A DNA stretch of 64,000 nt from Clytia hemisphaerica (GCA_902728285.1 CACVBU010001196.1:310001-374000); one strand, 5' to 3'; shown: positions 34,018 to 44,650, counted from the stretch's first letter. The notes: a model not told the origin generated them from the letters alone. Program-made: numbers and translations.

Positions 34018-34347
34018 AGGACCCTGCCGACGCACCGGACTGTCCGGTGTATTTGTCCGGTGGCAAAAAGTATCCTTTCGCTACACCGGACACAATAAGT
34101 CCGGTGTCAGTCCGGTGTTGCATACAGGGAATTTTGGAGGCCGGACATTTATGAAACACCGGACGCACCGGACTGGTCATGTCCGGTGTTTTGATTGTCC
34201 GGTGCGAAAAAATATCCTTCTCCGACACCGGACACCCGACTTCCTTAAATCCGGTGTAGAAATTGTCCGGTGGTAAAAAAATTCTCATTTTACACCGGAC
34301 TTTCGCGTGTCCGGTGTTCGTTAAGTCCGGTGCGTCGGCAGGGTCCT
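34018..34347. mobile_element. CCGG-rich MITE with 8-bp TSD and empty site
   Basis: 330 bp, ends AGGACCCTGCCGACGCACC and GGTGCGTCGGCAGGGTCCT, flanked by CAGATTTG (34010-34017 and 34348-34355). Copy A has the uninterrupted site CAACAGATTTGACTTGG at 16438-16454. The interior repeats TCCGGTG and CACCGGAC many times. hAT-like by TSD length. Confidence 0.9.
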
Positions 34348-34640
34348 CAGATTTGACTTGGCGTCAGTTTTGTTTGGTTGATAAATCTTTAGCTTCACCA
34401 TGACAGTGGGATGATTTTCAATAAACTTTTGTTGTTATACACAGTCACTCTACACATGATGACTCCAGCCATGATTGGTATCAGACAGTCAGAATGTTGG
34501 AAAAAAAACATTTTACGAGAAATTGTTGATAGAAATTATATTGACTTATTTTTACAATTTTGGTGGTGTGGGTTTTGTTGGTTGATAATGTTTACACCGT
34601 GGGATCCTGTTAGGGTATATTGATTGTTGTTTGTTGGAAG

Positions 34641-35031
34641 ACACCGTTTAACAGTCTCGCCATCTCCACCGTAGAGGCGGGAGGTAAAAATGCTCACTTT
34701 AGTACTGTGGAAGGTTAGAGAAATGTAAACATTGCCATTTTTTTTCCTTCCTTTTTAAAGAGAATGTTTTAGATGTTTGAACATGATATTAATGACAATG
34801 TTATGTATCTCTCCTGAAAATTTCACAAAAATTCACCAAGAGGATAGGAAAAGAAGTTATGATGAAAAGGAGTTCTTTACCTATCATTTCTCTGCTGGGT
34901 TTTCTTATGAGAACTGGCTGTTTACCTACCATTTTTTACGGGGGAGAGTAGTGAAGTTTCTCGTGGTTGCCAAAATCAAAACAATAGAAAATTGTTCATA
35001 CGCGTGTGCAGCCGACACTGTTAAACGGTGT
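34641..35031. mobile_element. MITE with ACACCGTTTAACAGT termini
   Basis: Inverted ends ACACCGTTTAACAGT and ACTGTTAAACGGTGT, 391 bp, absent at the equivalent point of copy A (about 16712). The TSD is unclear. The open frame at 34777-35088 leaves the element through its right end and is not taken as a gene. Confidence 0.75.
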
Positions 35032-35188
35032 ATTGATTACCAAAAAAAAGAGAACCTTTTTTTGATAAATACTTTATTTTTTTCATGAACCGTGTGGATG
35101 GTTGACATCTTTCTCTAGTCTTGTAAACCAATGCAGTGTCTGTTTTCAAATCTTGAATTCTCTATACCTACTGAACTAAATAGACATA

Positions 35189-35265
35189 AATTATGCATGG
35201 CTGTATCATTGTTTTTATGCTGGAGTACATAATTATTCAATATGGCTGCCTCTTTAAAAAAAGGT
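35189..35265. mobile_element. Half copy of the palindromic TA MITE
   Basis: AATTATGCATGGCTGTATC...AAAAAAAGGTC matches the right arm of 22930-23118. The left arm is missing. Confidence 0.75.
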
Positions 35266-35663
35266 CTACTGTTTAAAGCTATTTAAATGCTTTAAAACTT
35301 TGAGCCACATTTTTTTCTTTGTTGCTATTAAAGATAGATTTTTACTTTGTCGTAATGTAAATTTATTGTAAAGTTTTAGTTTTTGAGTTTAGTTCATCTG
35401 CAGTAGTATTTTTTCAGTAATCCTTAAATCTTGTGAATAAAGTAACATTTAACCAGACTTATTGCCCTCATTATATTCAATTTTTTTTTTTTTTAGGACT
35501 GATAAGTACATATTTTTAAACACCAAAACAAAGCAAACAACATGCCAGTTCTTTCTGGACAAATATATATGTATACTTTATTATGTGTGCTTTTTTATAT
35601 ATGTCAATAGTGACCTTCATTTTTAAGGAAATATTTAGTCGCAATTTTGCGATTCTTGTTATT

Positions 35664-35875
35664 CTTTAAAACTGCATTTAAGAATGTTGTTTGTATGAAA
35701 GTGTGCTGATAATAGTATGATTTTTCCAAAAAGTCATACTTTTTATTCATTTACAGGAGAAAAAATTTTGCATCATACAACCCCTGTAGTGTGACCAAAA
35801 ATCAATTTTCGCGAATAAAGAAGAGGTAATTGTCTGGGGATGTCCTGGGGGCAATTGTCACGGGGGGCAATTAAG
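35664..35875 (+). mobile_element. GACAATTACCCCC-type element, right part of copy 1
   Basis: It matches 44066-44260: GAAAGTGT, GATAATAGTATGATTTTTCC, TTTACAGGAGAAAA, GCATCATACAACC. It ends with inverted GGTAATTGTCTGGGG / GGGGGCAATTGTC words, the mirror of the left arm. Confidence 0.75.
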
Positions 35876-36527
35876 AGCCATTTTCTGTAAGAACCAGGCA
35901 GTTTTGGACAATTTTGATGGTAAAAAAATTTGAATTCCTCCATTTTTGAATATTTGGTAGGCAATAGTGAAAAACTCAGAAAAACTTCAGGTCCCCAAAA
36001 TCCATAATAGCGGATTTACAGCCAATCAAAAATTTCGCTTAGTTGCCCGTTTTCTTTGTTACAACTTTAAGAGGCATTTTTTCAAGTTGCAACTAAGATC
36101 ACATGAGTTTTTATTAATTTTCTTGAAGTACCCAATTAGTGCTTCCAAAAAACCCCCATAAAACCATGTGACCTCAAACGCAAATTCCATAATGGCGGCT
36201 TAAAAACCCTCCAAAATCCATTTCAGCCATCTTTTAAGGTGCCATTACTCAGCCCAGGACTTTTTTGGGCCAAATTTCTTTATGGAAATGTGTTAAACAA
36301 CTTTATGACAGCAGATTCAAGCAATTTTGAAAAAAAAATTTTAAAGTAGACTGGGCTCTGAAAGGCGGCTCCAAACTCAAAAAGTGGCAAATCCGGCTCA
36401 AATTTTTCAGAGTTGCAACTAATTTCGGGCAAAACCAAAAATCGGATCTGATAGCCTAGACTATGTATTTTCAGAAAGTGAAATAAAACCCATGTGATCT
36501 ATAAGCATGAAAAAGATATCTAAAAGA
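35876..36527. other. No gene seen
   Basis: Intergenic sequence. The 64-codon frame at 35967-36161 has no domain. Confidence 0.4.
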
Positions 36528-37919
36528 TGTCACGGTGTAGCGGATTATTTTAACTCCCTGTAAAAGATAACTCCGCCAGTCATAATAAACTAGTAAAAAA
36601 ACACTCCCCTAGAGTAGAAATTTCCTAGGAAAATATAACTCCCTTAGTAAATGATGACTCCCCAAAACCCTTTTTCTAAAGAGGGTAAAGAGGTAGGGAG
36701 TTAAAAAACTAGTTGGATAAAATTCCCCTCAAAAGTCAAGCAAAAGAAGTCATTGTATTGCATTGCATTAAAGGGACATCAAAGTAGTAAAATGTAAACA
36801 TTGCGCGAGCCACGTGTCATTAAAGAGAACAATTAAAATCACGTGTCCAAAACAAACTTGTAAAACAATTGAACAATCAAAATTAGCCATATTTGGTTTG
36901 ATTTTTTATTTTGACATGTGACATTTGTTTTGATTTTGTATCTGCTGCATGCAGTTTCTTTAAGGCCATTTCATCCAACATGCCTTTTTTCTGATGTTGG
37001 ATGAAATGTCGGACCGGTTTGCGTCAATTCAAATTTTTGGAAAAAAATGAAAATTCAGAAAAAGAAGAAAAAAATCGTGTTGGACGGTGTTGGATGAAGT
37101 TTGATCGCCATCAAACATTTCATCCAACATTTGCGGCGAGATTAAAGAAGCTCTCTCATTGAATTGTGTTGGATTGGTTTGGTGGTACTTTTTTCTTAAT
37201 TTTTTGAATTTTTATTTTTTTTCCAAGTCATGTTGGATGAAATGTTGGATCGGTTTGCCCCAGCCTTGATTTTCGCTTCATCCAACGCAAGTTTTACCAT
37301 CAAACATTTCATCCAACATTGGAAAATCATGTTGGATGAAATGTTGGACTGGTTTGCCCTGGCCCTTACAAATTTCGCAAGTACTGTTATGTCCCTTTAC
37401 CCCTAACACACTGCATTCGCAAATCTTGGAAACTTTGCATCATCCTTGTTTTCAAATACATTGAATTAATACAAAAACTTCTTTTGTGGCTTGTCCATAA
37501 AAAACTAGTAATAGAGAGCAAAAAAATTCACAAGGAAAAATTCTACTCAAATTTTGAATCAAGCACATTTAGATGCTTACCCAAGGAACACGACGAACAA
37601 GTATACCCAATTTCATCCATCCGACAACTTTGGAAGTCTTCAGGCTGCCTTAGATTTTTCTGGTATATGCAGTATCAAAACAGACATGCATTCTTAGATT
37701 CTAGCTCGACTGGAGTTAGGGGGAGTCATTATAAACCAGGGGGAGTCTAAATTTGCTAGGAAATATTAACTCTGGGAGTCATAATTTACTAGTTTATAAG
37801 AACTGGGGAGTTATAATAAACTAGTGTATTTTAACTGGGGAGTCACAATAATCTAGTTTATTATGACTGGGGGGGGGGTTGGGGGTTATAATTTAGGGGA
37901 GTTGAAATTAACTGTGACA
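36528..37919. mobile_element. ~1.4-kb element with ~180-bp inverted arms
   Basis: The left arm (36528-36720) and right arm (37720-37919) are imperfect inverse repeats. GTCACGGTG pairs with AACTGTGAC at the outer ends, and CAGTCATAATAAACTAGT pairs with CTAGTTTATTATGACTG. Both arms consist of repeated ACTCCC / GGGAGT...AACTAGT words. A nested MITE is at 36781. The 88-codon frame at 37484-37750 may be a captured or transposase remnant, but I do not recognise it. Confidence 0.75.
36781..37397. mobile_element. 617-bp MITE with CATCCAACAT repeats, TA flanks
   Basis: Ends AAGGGACATCAAAGTA and TACTGTTATGTCCCTT, with TA on each side. The interior has about six copies of CATTTCATCCAACAT in both orientations, plus GGACCGGTTTGC variants, which may be subterminal binding sites. 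Confidence 0.75.
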
Positions 37920-38020
37920 ACGGGACCCCAGGCTTGGTCCCCTACTATACGTATCAATATAATCTGCAGCGGAGACAAAAAAAGGCTGTAACGTTTGATA
38001 GAATTCGAAGGAAATGCATA

Positions 38021-38118
38021 CCCAGCTGGCACACAACGTTGTTTCAACGTTCATCTAACGTTATATGGACGTTATGAATATTAGATAAACGTTGAAACAA
38101 CGTTGTGTGCCAGCTGGG
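38021..38118. mobile_element. 98-bp palindrome related to the ACGTC element
   Basis: CCCAGCTGGCACACAACGTT at the left is mirrored by AACGTTGTGTGCCAGCTGGG at the right, with almost no loop; TA on both sides. Internal ACGTT words recall the ACGTC words of 24781-25729. Confidence 0.88.
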
Positions 38119-38616
38119 TATGGCAGCTTCGTGGTTGTTGAAAAGATGATATGAAGTGGGATATTATTAAATAGAAAAGATAGAAAAACTCCTTGTAGGA
38201 TTCTCCAACAATTTTCATTTTCATACAGCATTAACAAATGTTCGATCTTAGGGTTATCACTGTGAAAAGAAAATTCAAAAAATAATCATGAAGTCAAAAA
38301 ATAAAGGCCAATATAGTTTAAAACTACTGCCTGCTTGGCTAAAAAATGGGCCTCTTTTTGATGATATTTTAAGTCAATCAGTGATATACTTTGGGCTATA
38401 TCTTTTGATCGAATTTAATATTTTTGAACAATTTTTTCACAAAGATGATATTTTAATTTTAAATAAAAATGTGAAGACGAAAAATATAAATTTTTCCATT
38501 TTTTGACGTTTCGATGACTTCTTTTCATTGTGATCACAATACTATATGAAAAACATTCTCCGCAAAGTTGAAACTAGCACAAATTTATGATAAATCACAG
38601 CAATAATTATTCGGTA

Positions 38617-38866
38617 CACGCTTTTTTTTTTATAAGAATGGTGTAAATCCATTTCATCATGGATATTCTTAACTATTTTGGGAAAATCATCTTAAAATAT
38701 TCTTACAGCATTCTTAGGTTAGGATCCTAATTCAGACTAGATTTAACATTTAGTACATACATCTCAAAATTCCATGATGGTGGTATTCTTAGCATATTCT
38801 TAATTTTTTGGCCATTTTCATCATGGACATTCTTATAAAGTGTATTCTTATTAAAAAAAAAGCGTG
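38617..38866. mobile_element. CACG-ended TA-flanked MITE, copy 2
   Basis: Ends CACGCTTTTTTTTTTATAAG and the inverse TTCTTATTAAAAAAAAAGCGTG, with TA at both flanks; 250 bp. It is related to 10532-10831 by its ends and repeated TATTCTTA words. Confidence 0.78.
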
Positions 38867-38928
38867 TAATTAAATATTTCACATAGAAGAAGAAAACAAA
38901 AACTAGAAAAGCTCAAGGGGATATGACG

Positions 38929-39228
38929 CCCGGGGGGGGGTACTACCCTTGTCGACCGACGGGGGTGCTCCCCTGAGGTTCGAAAAATGGACCCTACGTG
39001 GGACTCGAAATTTGCGAAAAAAGTGACCCTGAATGGGACTGAAATTCCAAAATTTTCTCAAATTTTCTACTTTTTCCCCAAATTTTTCAAAAAAAGGCAC
39101 CCTACGAGGGACTGATTTTTCTATTTTGGTGTTTTTGCGACCCTACCTGGGACTCGTGGAGGTTAAAAAAGGTACCCTGACCAGCGGAGCATCCCCGTAA
39201 CCCATCTTGCCCTAGTACCCCTCCCGGG
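38929..39228. mobile_element. CCCGGG-ended MITE inserted in Penelope copy 2
   Basis: 300 bp; ends CCCGGGGGGGGGTACTA and TAGTACCCCTCCCGGG; exact TSD ATATGACG at 38921-38928 and 39229-39236. Removing it with one TSD restores the Penelope C-terminal frame at the SYP codons. Internal CCCTACGTGGGACT-type words recur in the relatives. Confidence 0.93.
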
Positions 39229-39484
39229 ATATGACGCAACTTTTTCATTCAAGTCCAGCCGTAAACTTTTAATGATTAACGAATCTTTAATCAAAAGTTC
39301 TTTGTCAAACTTTCCATAGGCGTAAATTTTCAAATCATCAAGAGAGGCATCATGTCCAGTTAACAATAGATGCTTCACAACAGTTGACTGTTTACGAGGA
39401 TCACGGTGTTTATCAGACTAGAGTCTACTTTTGCCTAAACTTTGCTTTTTTATAATTTTTTATGATGCTGAGTCCAGTGAAGTA

Positions 39485-40891
39485 CACAGGAAAAAAATTT
39501 CGATTTCCAAGGTTGGAAATTTTAAGTTTTCTTAGTTGGAAAAAAGATAAAATCCAATGAAAAATCCAACCTGGAAATGTGGGACATTCTCCAAGGTTGG
39601 AAATTTTGCATTTTCCATGGCTTGGAATTTTCAAAAATCCAGGTTGAAAAAAGCCAAAATCCAAATTTAACAAGGTTGGAATTTTTTAAATAAAAGTCAG
39701 TTGGAAAAAAGCCAAAATTCAAATTTAACATGGTTGGAATTTTCGAAAATCTAGGTTGAAAAAAGCCAAAATCCAAATTTAACAAGGTTGGAATTTTCGA
39801 AAATCTAGGTGGAAAAAAGCCAAAATCCAAATTTAACAAGGTTGGAATTTTTCAAAATTCAGTTGGAAAAAAGACAAAATCCAAGCTAAACAAGGTTGGA
39901 ATCTTTTAAAATTCAATTGGAAAAAAGCCAAAATCCGAGCTAAACAAGGTTGGAATTTTCGAAAATTCAGGTTGAAAAAAGCCAAAATCCAAAAAGTGAT
40001 GGCAGAGATGTGGAAAAAAAGATCTTAAACAAGGTTTTTGTTTTTGTGAACAGTCACTCGCTAGCCTATGCTCGATGGCTCCCGATCAATCTATCGTTAT
40101 TGTTCGCACAGTTACGTGGTTGCTCTTAGATCAATCACACAGCTCAGCAGGGCACTATTTGAAACTATGACACAAGTACCCTATGTGCTTCACTGTGCGA
40201 ACTCACTGCGACTGACCGAGGCCGCTCCGAAGGGACGCCTCACCTGACGGAAACTTACAGCTTGACTGCTCATATTATAGCCTAATATTTAGGTTAGCTA
40301 TACATCAAAACAGTTTTGAGCGAGAAATCGCTTGTGGTTTTCCCAAAGGACATGCGCAGAAAATGGTTAAAAAAACGTAATTTCCACATGGATTTTTACC
40401 GTTTTTCAAACTGTTTGGAGAAACACAAATTTCCAATCCAAAAAGTCTAGTTTTCCAAGAAAGGGTCTCAATCTTAGAAAAATGTGATTTCCACATGGTC
40501 TTAACGTTTTCCAAACTGTTCGGGAGAAACACAAATTTCCGACCCAAAAAGTCTAGTTTTTCAACCTGAGGTATCAAATTTACAAAAATATGTATTTTCA
40601 CATCGATTTTTGACCTTCTTTTCAATTCCCAAACTGTTTGGAAAATAAAAATTTCCCACCCAAAAAGTCATGTTTTCCAACCGGCCTTGGAAAATTGTCA
40701 TTTCTACATGGGTTTTTTTCACTTGATTTTTCAAGGGCATTGGTTTATTCTACAAAACCTATGGGTAATTTACGTTTTCCAAATCAGCTTAAGGTAATCG
40801 CTCAAATTTCCAACCTTCAATTATAAAACCAAAATTTCCAACCCAAAAATATTGAATTTCCAACCTTGGAAATCGAAAAATTTTTCCTGTG
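39485..40891. mobile_element. CACTA-type non-autonomous element, copy 2 (1.4 kb)
   Basis: CACAGGAAAAAAATTTCG start, CGAAAAATTTTTCCTGTG end, TSD GTA on both sides. The left third is an extended array of AAGGTTGGAATTTT...GAAAAAAGCCAAAATCC units (about 39600-39990), where copy 1 has only one or two. Proteins read from it on the minus strand repeat MLNLDFGFF and are products of this array. Confidence 0.87.
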
Positions 40892-41127
40892 GTAGAGTAG
40901 AAGCGTTTGGCGAGGTCGCCATTTTGAGAGAAAATGTTAAAAATCCAAATAACAAAAAAACTACTCGGGATTGAGATATATAATCAAAAGTGAGAAACAA
41001 ACATCAATAACAGATTTGCAATCCCTTATTCTCAAATAAAAACATTGCTTCATACTGTTTTTACCTTCCAAAAACAACTAAAATCTGGCGGACTGTTTTA
41101 CAGTCCGCCTAAGCAAAAGCATATTAC

Positions 41128-41245
41128 CATATACTACCGGGCCACTTAATCGCGCCATCCAGTCTATAAAAAAGCCTTTAAGTGGACCCCGGGCTAATGG
41201 CGCCATCAAGCCTATAAAAAAAAGCTTTAAGTGGACCCCGGGCTA
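41128..41245 (+). repeat. ~58-bp tandem duplication
   Basis: CCGGGCyA...GCGCCATCnAG...TATAAAAAAA...AAGTGGACCCCGGGCTA occurs twice in tandem. The right end supplies the CCGGGCTA target of the hAT-like MITE. Confidence 0.8.
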
Positions 41246-41990
41246 CAGTAGCGGCCTGGCTTAATTTTCTTGGTGGTGCAAACTATGAAATTGGCGCCCC
41301 TGGTATTTTTGTCCTTATTTGCGCCCTCCACCATTAAGTGAAAATATTAAACTGTAAGAGCAGTGACTGGTTGAAAGTAACGCCCGGAATCTCTGAGTTA
41401 ACAAACTTTTATTTATACGAAGGTGGTGGTAATGATAACTTGATATCTATTTCCTTGTTATTTCCTGGTGTTACTTTACTCTGCATTAAATATCAATGGC
41501 TGAAAGAGGCCCTAAAATTCAGAAAGTTGGCAGGAATAAGGGTTCTTTGTAATTCTGGCGCCGCAGGCAAAAAAATTTGGTGTAAGAAGGGTCAAACAGC
41601 TCAAAAGATATTCTAAAAAGGAGAAAGTTAGTCCGCATAAGACCACAAAAACCACAGCGAGCAGTTTCAATCAATCTCTCATTTTGGGGGTGAGCATCCT
41701 CTTTAACCCCTGGTGGATACACAACACTTCTCTTGCTTTGACTTTTCGCAATTCAATGTTGATAATAGTTTTGAAAAAATTCGTAAAAAATAAGGAAGCG
41801 CCGCAGGCGAAAAAATATTTACATTGCACTTATAGAAGGCACTAAAAACGTGTCAAAGGGCGCCGCCAAATCGCCCAACCAAAGATCAAAAAAATTTTTG
41901 GCGCCCCCTTGAAAAGCTTTTTTGGTGCCCCTCTCAGGTCTTTCTGGGTGGTGCACTGCACAGCCTGCACCCCCTGCCAGGCCGCCACTG
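41246..41990. mobile_element. hAT-like MITE, 745 bp
   Basis: Ends CAGTAGCGGCCTGGC and GCCAGGCCGCCACTG; exact 8-bp TSD CCGGGCTA at 41238-41245 and 41991-41998. CAG termini and the 8-bp TSD are typical of hAT. The repeated GGCGCC-rich interior has no transposase; the frame at 41338-41616 has no recognisable domain. Confidence 0.9.
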
Positions 41991-42167
41991 CCGGGCTAGG
42001 TGTTCTTTGAACCTCGTTTCAACGTGTCTTTTGGTCTTTCCCACATAAAAAGAATCGCAATTTGTGCAGTGCACTCCGTACACCACATGAGATTTTAACC
42101 TTGAAGGTATTCTACCTTTGAACATTAACAAATTTGCAATTCGAAAACTGGTGCGGAAGATGACTTT

Positions 42168-42372
42168 ACTGTCTCTCTAAGGGTCGGAAAATTCAGGATT
42201 TTTAGGAAATTTTTTGATTTCCAGAAAGAAAATTCCAATAAAGTCTCTCTAAGGGTATGAATTTTCTCAAAAATCGAAAAAAGAATTTCAAAAAGTCTCT
42301 CTAAGGGTCGGTTTTCGGAGGTCCCGTCCGCACATACCTCTCATTCGCCAACCCTAGTACCCCTCCCCGGGA
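42168..42372. mobile_element. Truncated G-run MITE in Penelope copy 2
   Basis: The right end TAGTACCCCTCCCCGGG matches the right end of 38929-39228. Three TCTCTCTAAGGGTC-type repeats fill the body. The left terminus is missing, and Penelope coding resumes on both sides. Confidence 0.65.
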
Positions 42373-42450
42373 TTTCCATCTAGTAAAGCATTTTCTATCC
42401 TTTTAACAAGAGAATTTTTCGGGATTTTGATCTTTTTATAAATCTTGATT

Positions 42451-43485
42451 AAAATTCTTTATGAGAAAGAAAGTAAAGGGTTTCTATGACAATATCCTTT
42501 GTTTTTATATTCACAACGCTTATAAGCATATGAAGGCTCAGATTTGCAGATATCCTAAGCAAAATATAAGCATATACACCAGCCTGAAATATTTTCCAGT
42601 CGTCAAATTCTTCTATGTTCTAACATACAGTACAATGCAATTACATTTCATTGGTACTTTTAGAAATTGTGACATACAAGATGTTATTGTTTTTAAAAGA
42701 AGCGTTTTTAGTTACATTTTCAGATTGTTTCTACTCCTCAACAGTTCCCTTTAAGCCATAATTCAGCCTAAGAGCATATGTCAATTAATAAATAACAGGG
42801 TGTCCCGAAAAAAGTCCACTTCTATAAGTCGAAAAAAATTGTAATAAAATCTAAATATTAAAATCTAAATTATTTGATATTTGTGGATTAGTAGGGGGCA
42901 ATTTGTTCGTTTTTTTTGAGGTCGCTGGATTTTTTTAGTCAAAGCACTTGTTATACATTTTTGGAAAGCTAATAAGGGGTAGGGGAATCAAAATAACTTG
43001 GGTGCCAATTTTTTTTCGGACGCTTTAGTGTGATTTTCGGACAAATATGACGGTCTCAGATCAGGCAAAAATTATAAGGGTCGAAAATTAATGAACATTT
43101 TATTTTAGCTTGAGAAAACGTTGTATATTTTTGGAAAGCTCTCAAAAAATTAAGTTTAGAGATATATTGCAAGTATAGGTGATTTCTGTACCTAGCTCGA
43201 GATATTAACCCTTAAAAAAAGTGTTTTTCAGCCAGCAATTTTTGCAATTCATTGTTTCTCCAATATTACTTTTCTTCTATCATCTTCATTATTAGATTTT
43301 TCTTTCACATACCACTATTTAAATTCCCTTTGACTTTCTGCTAAATTTCCCTCTGTTTCGGAATGATTTAAAAATGAAAAATACCAAAAAAATCGTAAAC
43401 ATACATAATTAACAAAAATATATCAATACTTTTCTTTTTTAAATTCTTCAATGACAGATATTACATATCTTCACTATATTATGTA
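42451..43485. other. No gene called; solitary transposon end
   Basis: ACAGGGTGTCCCGAAAAAAGTC at 42797-42818 resembles a mariner-type terminus, but no inverse partner is visible nearby. The rest is AT-rich, with TTTTGGAAAGCT repeated at 42960 and 43130. Confidence 0.4.
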
Positions 43486-43541
43486 TATATAATTTTTTGT
43501 CTGACATTCTGATATTTCACTTATGATTTAATTTATTTCAG

Positions 43542-43622
43542 GTACCGGTAATAGGAAATGGGCAAATGCAGTTTTCCATCTATCATATCATATATCCATT
43601 GAATTACTGAGACATGAAAACG
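43542..43622 (+). CDS. Candidate exon, duplicate of exon 49287-49361
   Basis: It follows a TTTATTTCAG acceptor and ends at GTAATA. Read with 2 leading bases and 1 trailing base it is open for 26 codons (starting TGNRKWANAVFHLSYH). Its upstream intron (TTTTTTGTCTGACATTCTGA) and its last bases (GAGACATGAAAA) are shared with the exon at 49287, so the two arose by duplication. It may be a real alternative exon or a relic; its middle has diverged freely. Confidence 0.4.
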
Positions 43623-44650
43623 GTAATATCTTTATTTTTATTTTAATGATTTTGCGAGTACTTTGGCGAGGGGCGGGGGGGGGGACATTGACCTTGACGA
43701 CTGACAAGGACATGCCACTGAAGCTCAAAAAGTGGTCCATGTCACATTCTCGACTCTAGGACAATTGCCTCCCTCCGTGACAATTGCACCCCGGATAATT
43801 GCCCCCAGACAATTTCCCACAGACAATTACCCCCAGGACAATTGCCCCCAGACAATTACCCCAGGACAATTACTCCCAGACAATTACCCCCAGACAATTA
43901 CCCCCAGGACAATTGCTCCCGGGACAAATTAATCAAATCAAAAAATAAATTATCTGAACAATTACCTTCGAGACAATTCTTGATTGTTGCAGTTAAGGCT
44001 TGCACCAACACGAAAAATACTTTTGGTGTCCCCATCAAGCCTTTAGTCTTTTTGATTATTTCTCTTGTTTTTCTTTAAAACTGCATTTAAGAGTGTTGTA
44101 TGAAAGTGTATACTGATAATAGTATGATTTTTCCAAAAGCCACTTTTTATTCAAGCCTCTCGTTTACAGGAGAAAACAGTCTGCATCATACAACCACTGT
44201 AAAACAAACATGTGTGAGCAAAAATTATTTTTTGTGAATAAAGAGGGGTTAATTGTCCGGGGGCCCGGGGGGGGGGGTACTAGAGTTGCGAGCTGACGGG
44301 GGGGTGCCGCCCGACTTTCGAACTTTGGACCCTTACCGGGACTAAAAAGGAGAAAACAAAGGAAAATTTTGGGAATTTTACGACCCTTAGCGGGACTAAT
44401 TTGACCAATTTTGAACAAATTTCGATTTTTCAGGGGGTAAAAAGTTGAAATTTTCCTATTTTTCCGACCCTTACTGGGACTGAAATTTGATTTTCTGATT
44501 TTTCCGACCCTTAGCGGGACTTTGGCAGTCCAAAAAAGGTACCCTTAAGGGCGGCACATACCGTACCCTCCATTTGCCTAAGTACCCCGCCCCCCCCCGG
44601 GTCCGGGGGTAACTGTCCGGGGGGGGGGGCAATTGTCCTGTAACCTCATT
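43623..44650 (+). mobile_element. GACAATTACCCCC-type element, copy 2
   Basis: The least interrupted copy. A left arm with a 16-18-bp minisatellite (GACAATTACCCCCA) at 43748-43925 faces an inverted right arm (GGGGGTAACTGTCC, GGCAATTGTCC) at 44250-44640. A CCCGGG MITE lies within the right arm. No coding region. Confidence 0.72.
44264..44601. mobile_element. CCCGGG-ended MITE
   Basis: 338 bp; CCCGGGGGGGGGGGTACTA to AGTACCCCGCCCCCCCCCGG(G); exact 8-bp TSD TCCGGGGG at 44256-44263 and 44602-44609. Internal GACCCTTAGCGGGACT repeats. Confidence 0.88.

Larger units (their letters stand above)
33346..35663 (+). mobile_element. Large interspersed repeat, copy B
   Basis: It starts AAATATTTCCC, with an immediate inverted GGGAAATATTT, and ends at a TCGCAATTTTGCGA hairpin followed by TTCTTGTT near 35642-35660. 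CTTGTT is present at both outer edges. It carries its own insertions (34018-34347, 34641-35031 and the partial MITE 35189-35265) but lacks those of copy A. A terminal hairpin near one end and no TIR recall Helitron/Helentron-type elements; no Rep/helicase is present, so this is tentative. Confidence 0.7.
39412..41998. mobile_element. 2.6-kb composite insertion in Penelope copy 2
   Basis: It interrupts the GIY-YIG coding sequence between the KEH and HRDP codons. GGTGTT is present at both junctions (about 39409 and 41997), a possible short TSD. Inside are the CACTA-like element 39485-40891, a 67-bp duplication and the hAT-like MITE that ends next to the right junction. Confidence 0.7.
38470..42450 (-). 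pseudogene. Penelope-like element, copy 2, shattered by nested insertions
   Basis: Minus-strand pieces of the same protein family as copy 1. From N to C: about 42450-42375 (an IKKIKIPKNSL-like stretch), 42165-41999 (VVYGVHCTNCDSFYVGKT, the GIY-YIG start), 39411-39237 (HRDPRKQS, then DELLIKD-type C-terminal sequence), and 38928-38903 (YPLELF and stop). A TTTGACGTTTCGATGACTTC stretch at about 38500-38520 matches the terminal repeat of copy 1. The pieces are separated by the insertions at 42168-42372, 39412-41998, 38929-39228 and 38617-38866. Joining positions agree with copy 1 to the codon at two junctions. No functional product is possible. Confidence 0.82.

Noticed and set aside
34777-35088. 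103-codon plus-strand frame
   Set aside because: It crosses the right end of a MITE into host repeat and is absent from copy A.
39425-39839. Minus-strand frames repeating MLNLDFGFF
   Set aside because: Products of the subterminal repeat array in the CACTA-like element.
43732-43932. Frame rich in Pro-Asp-Asn-Tyr-Pro repeats (also at 49498-49731)
   Set aside because: Translation of the GACAATTACCCCC minisatellite; starts outside any supported exon.
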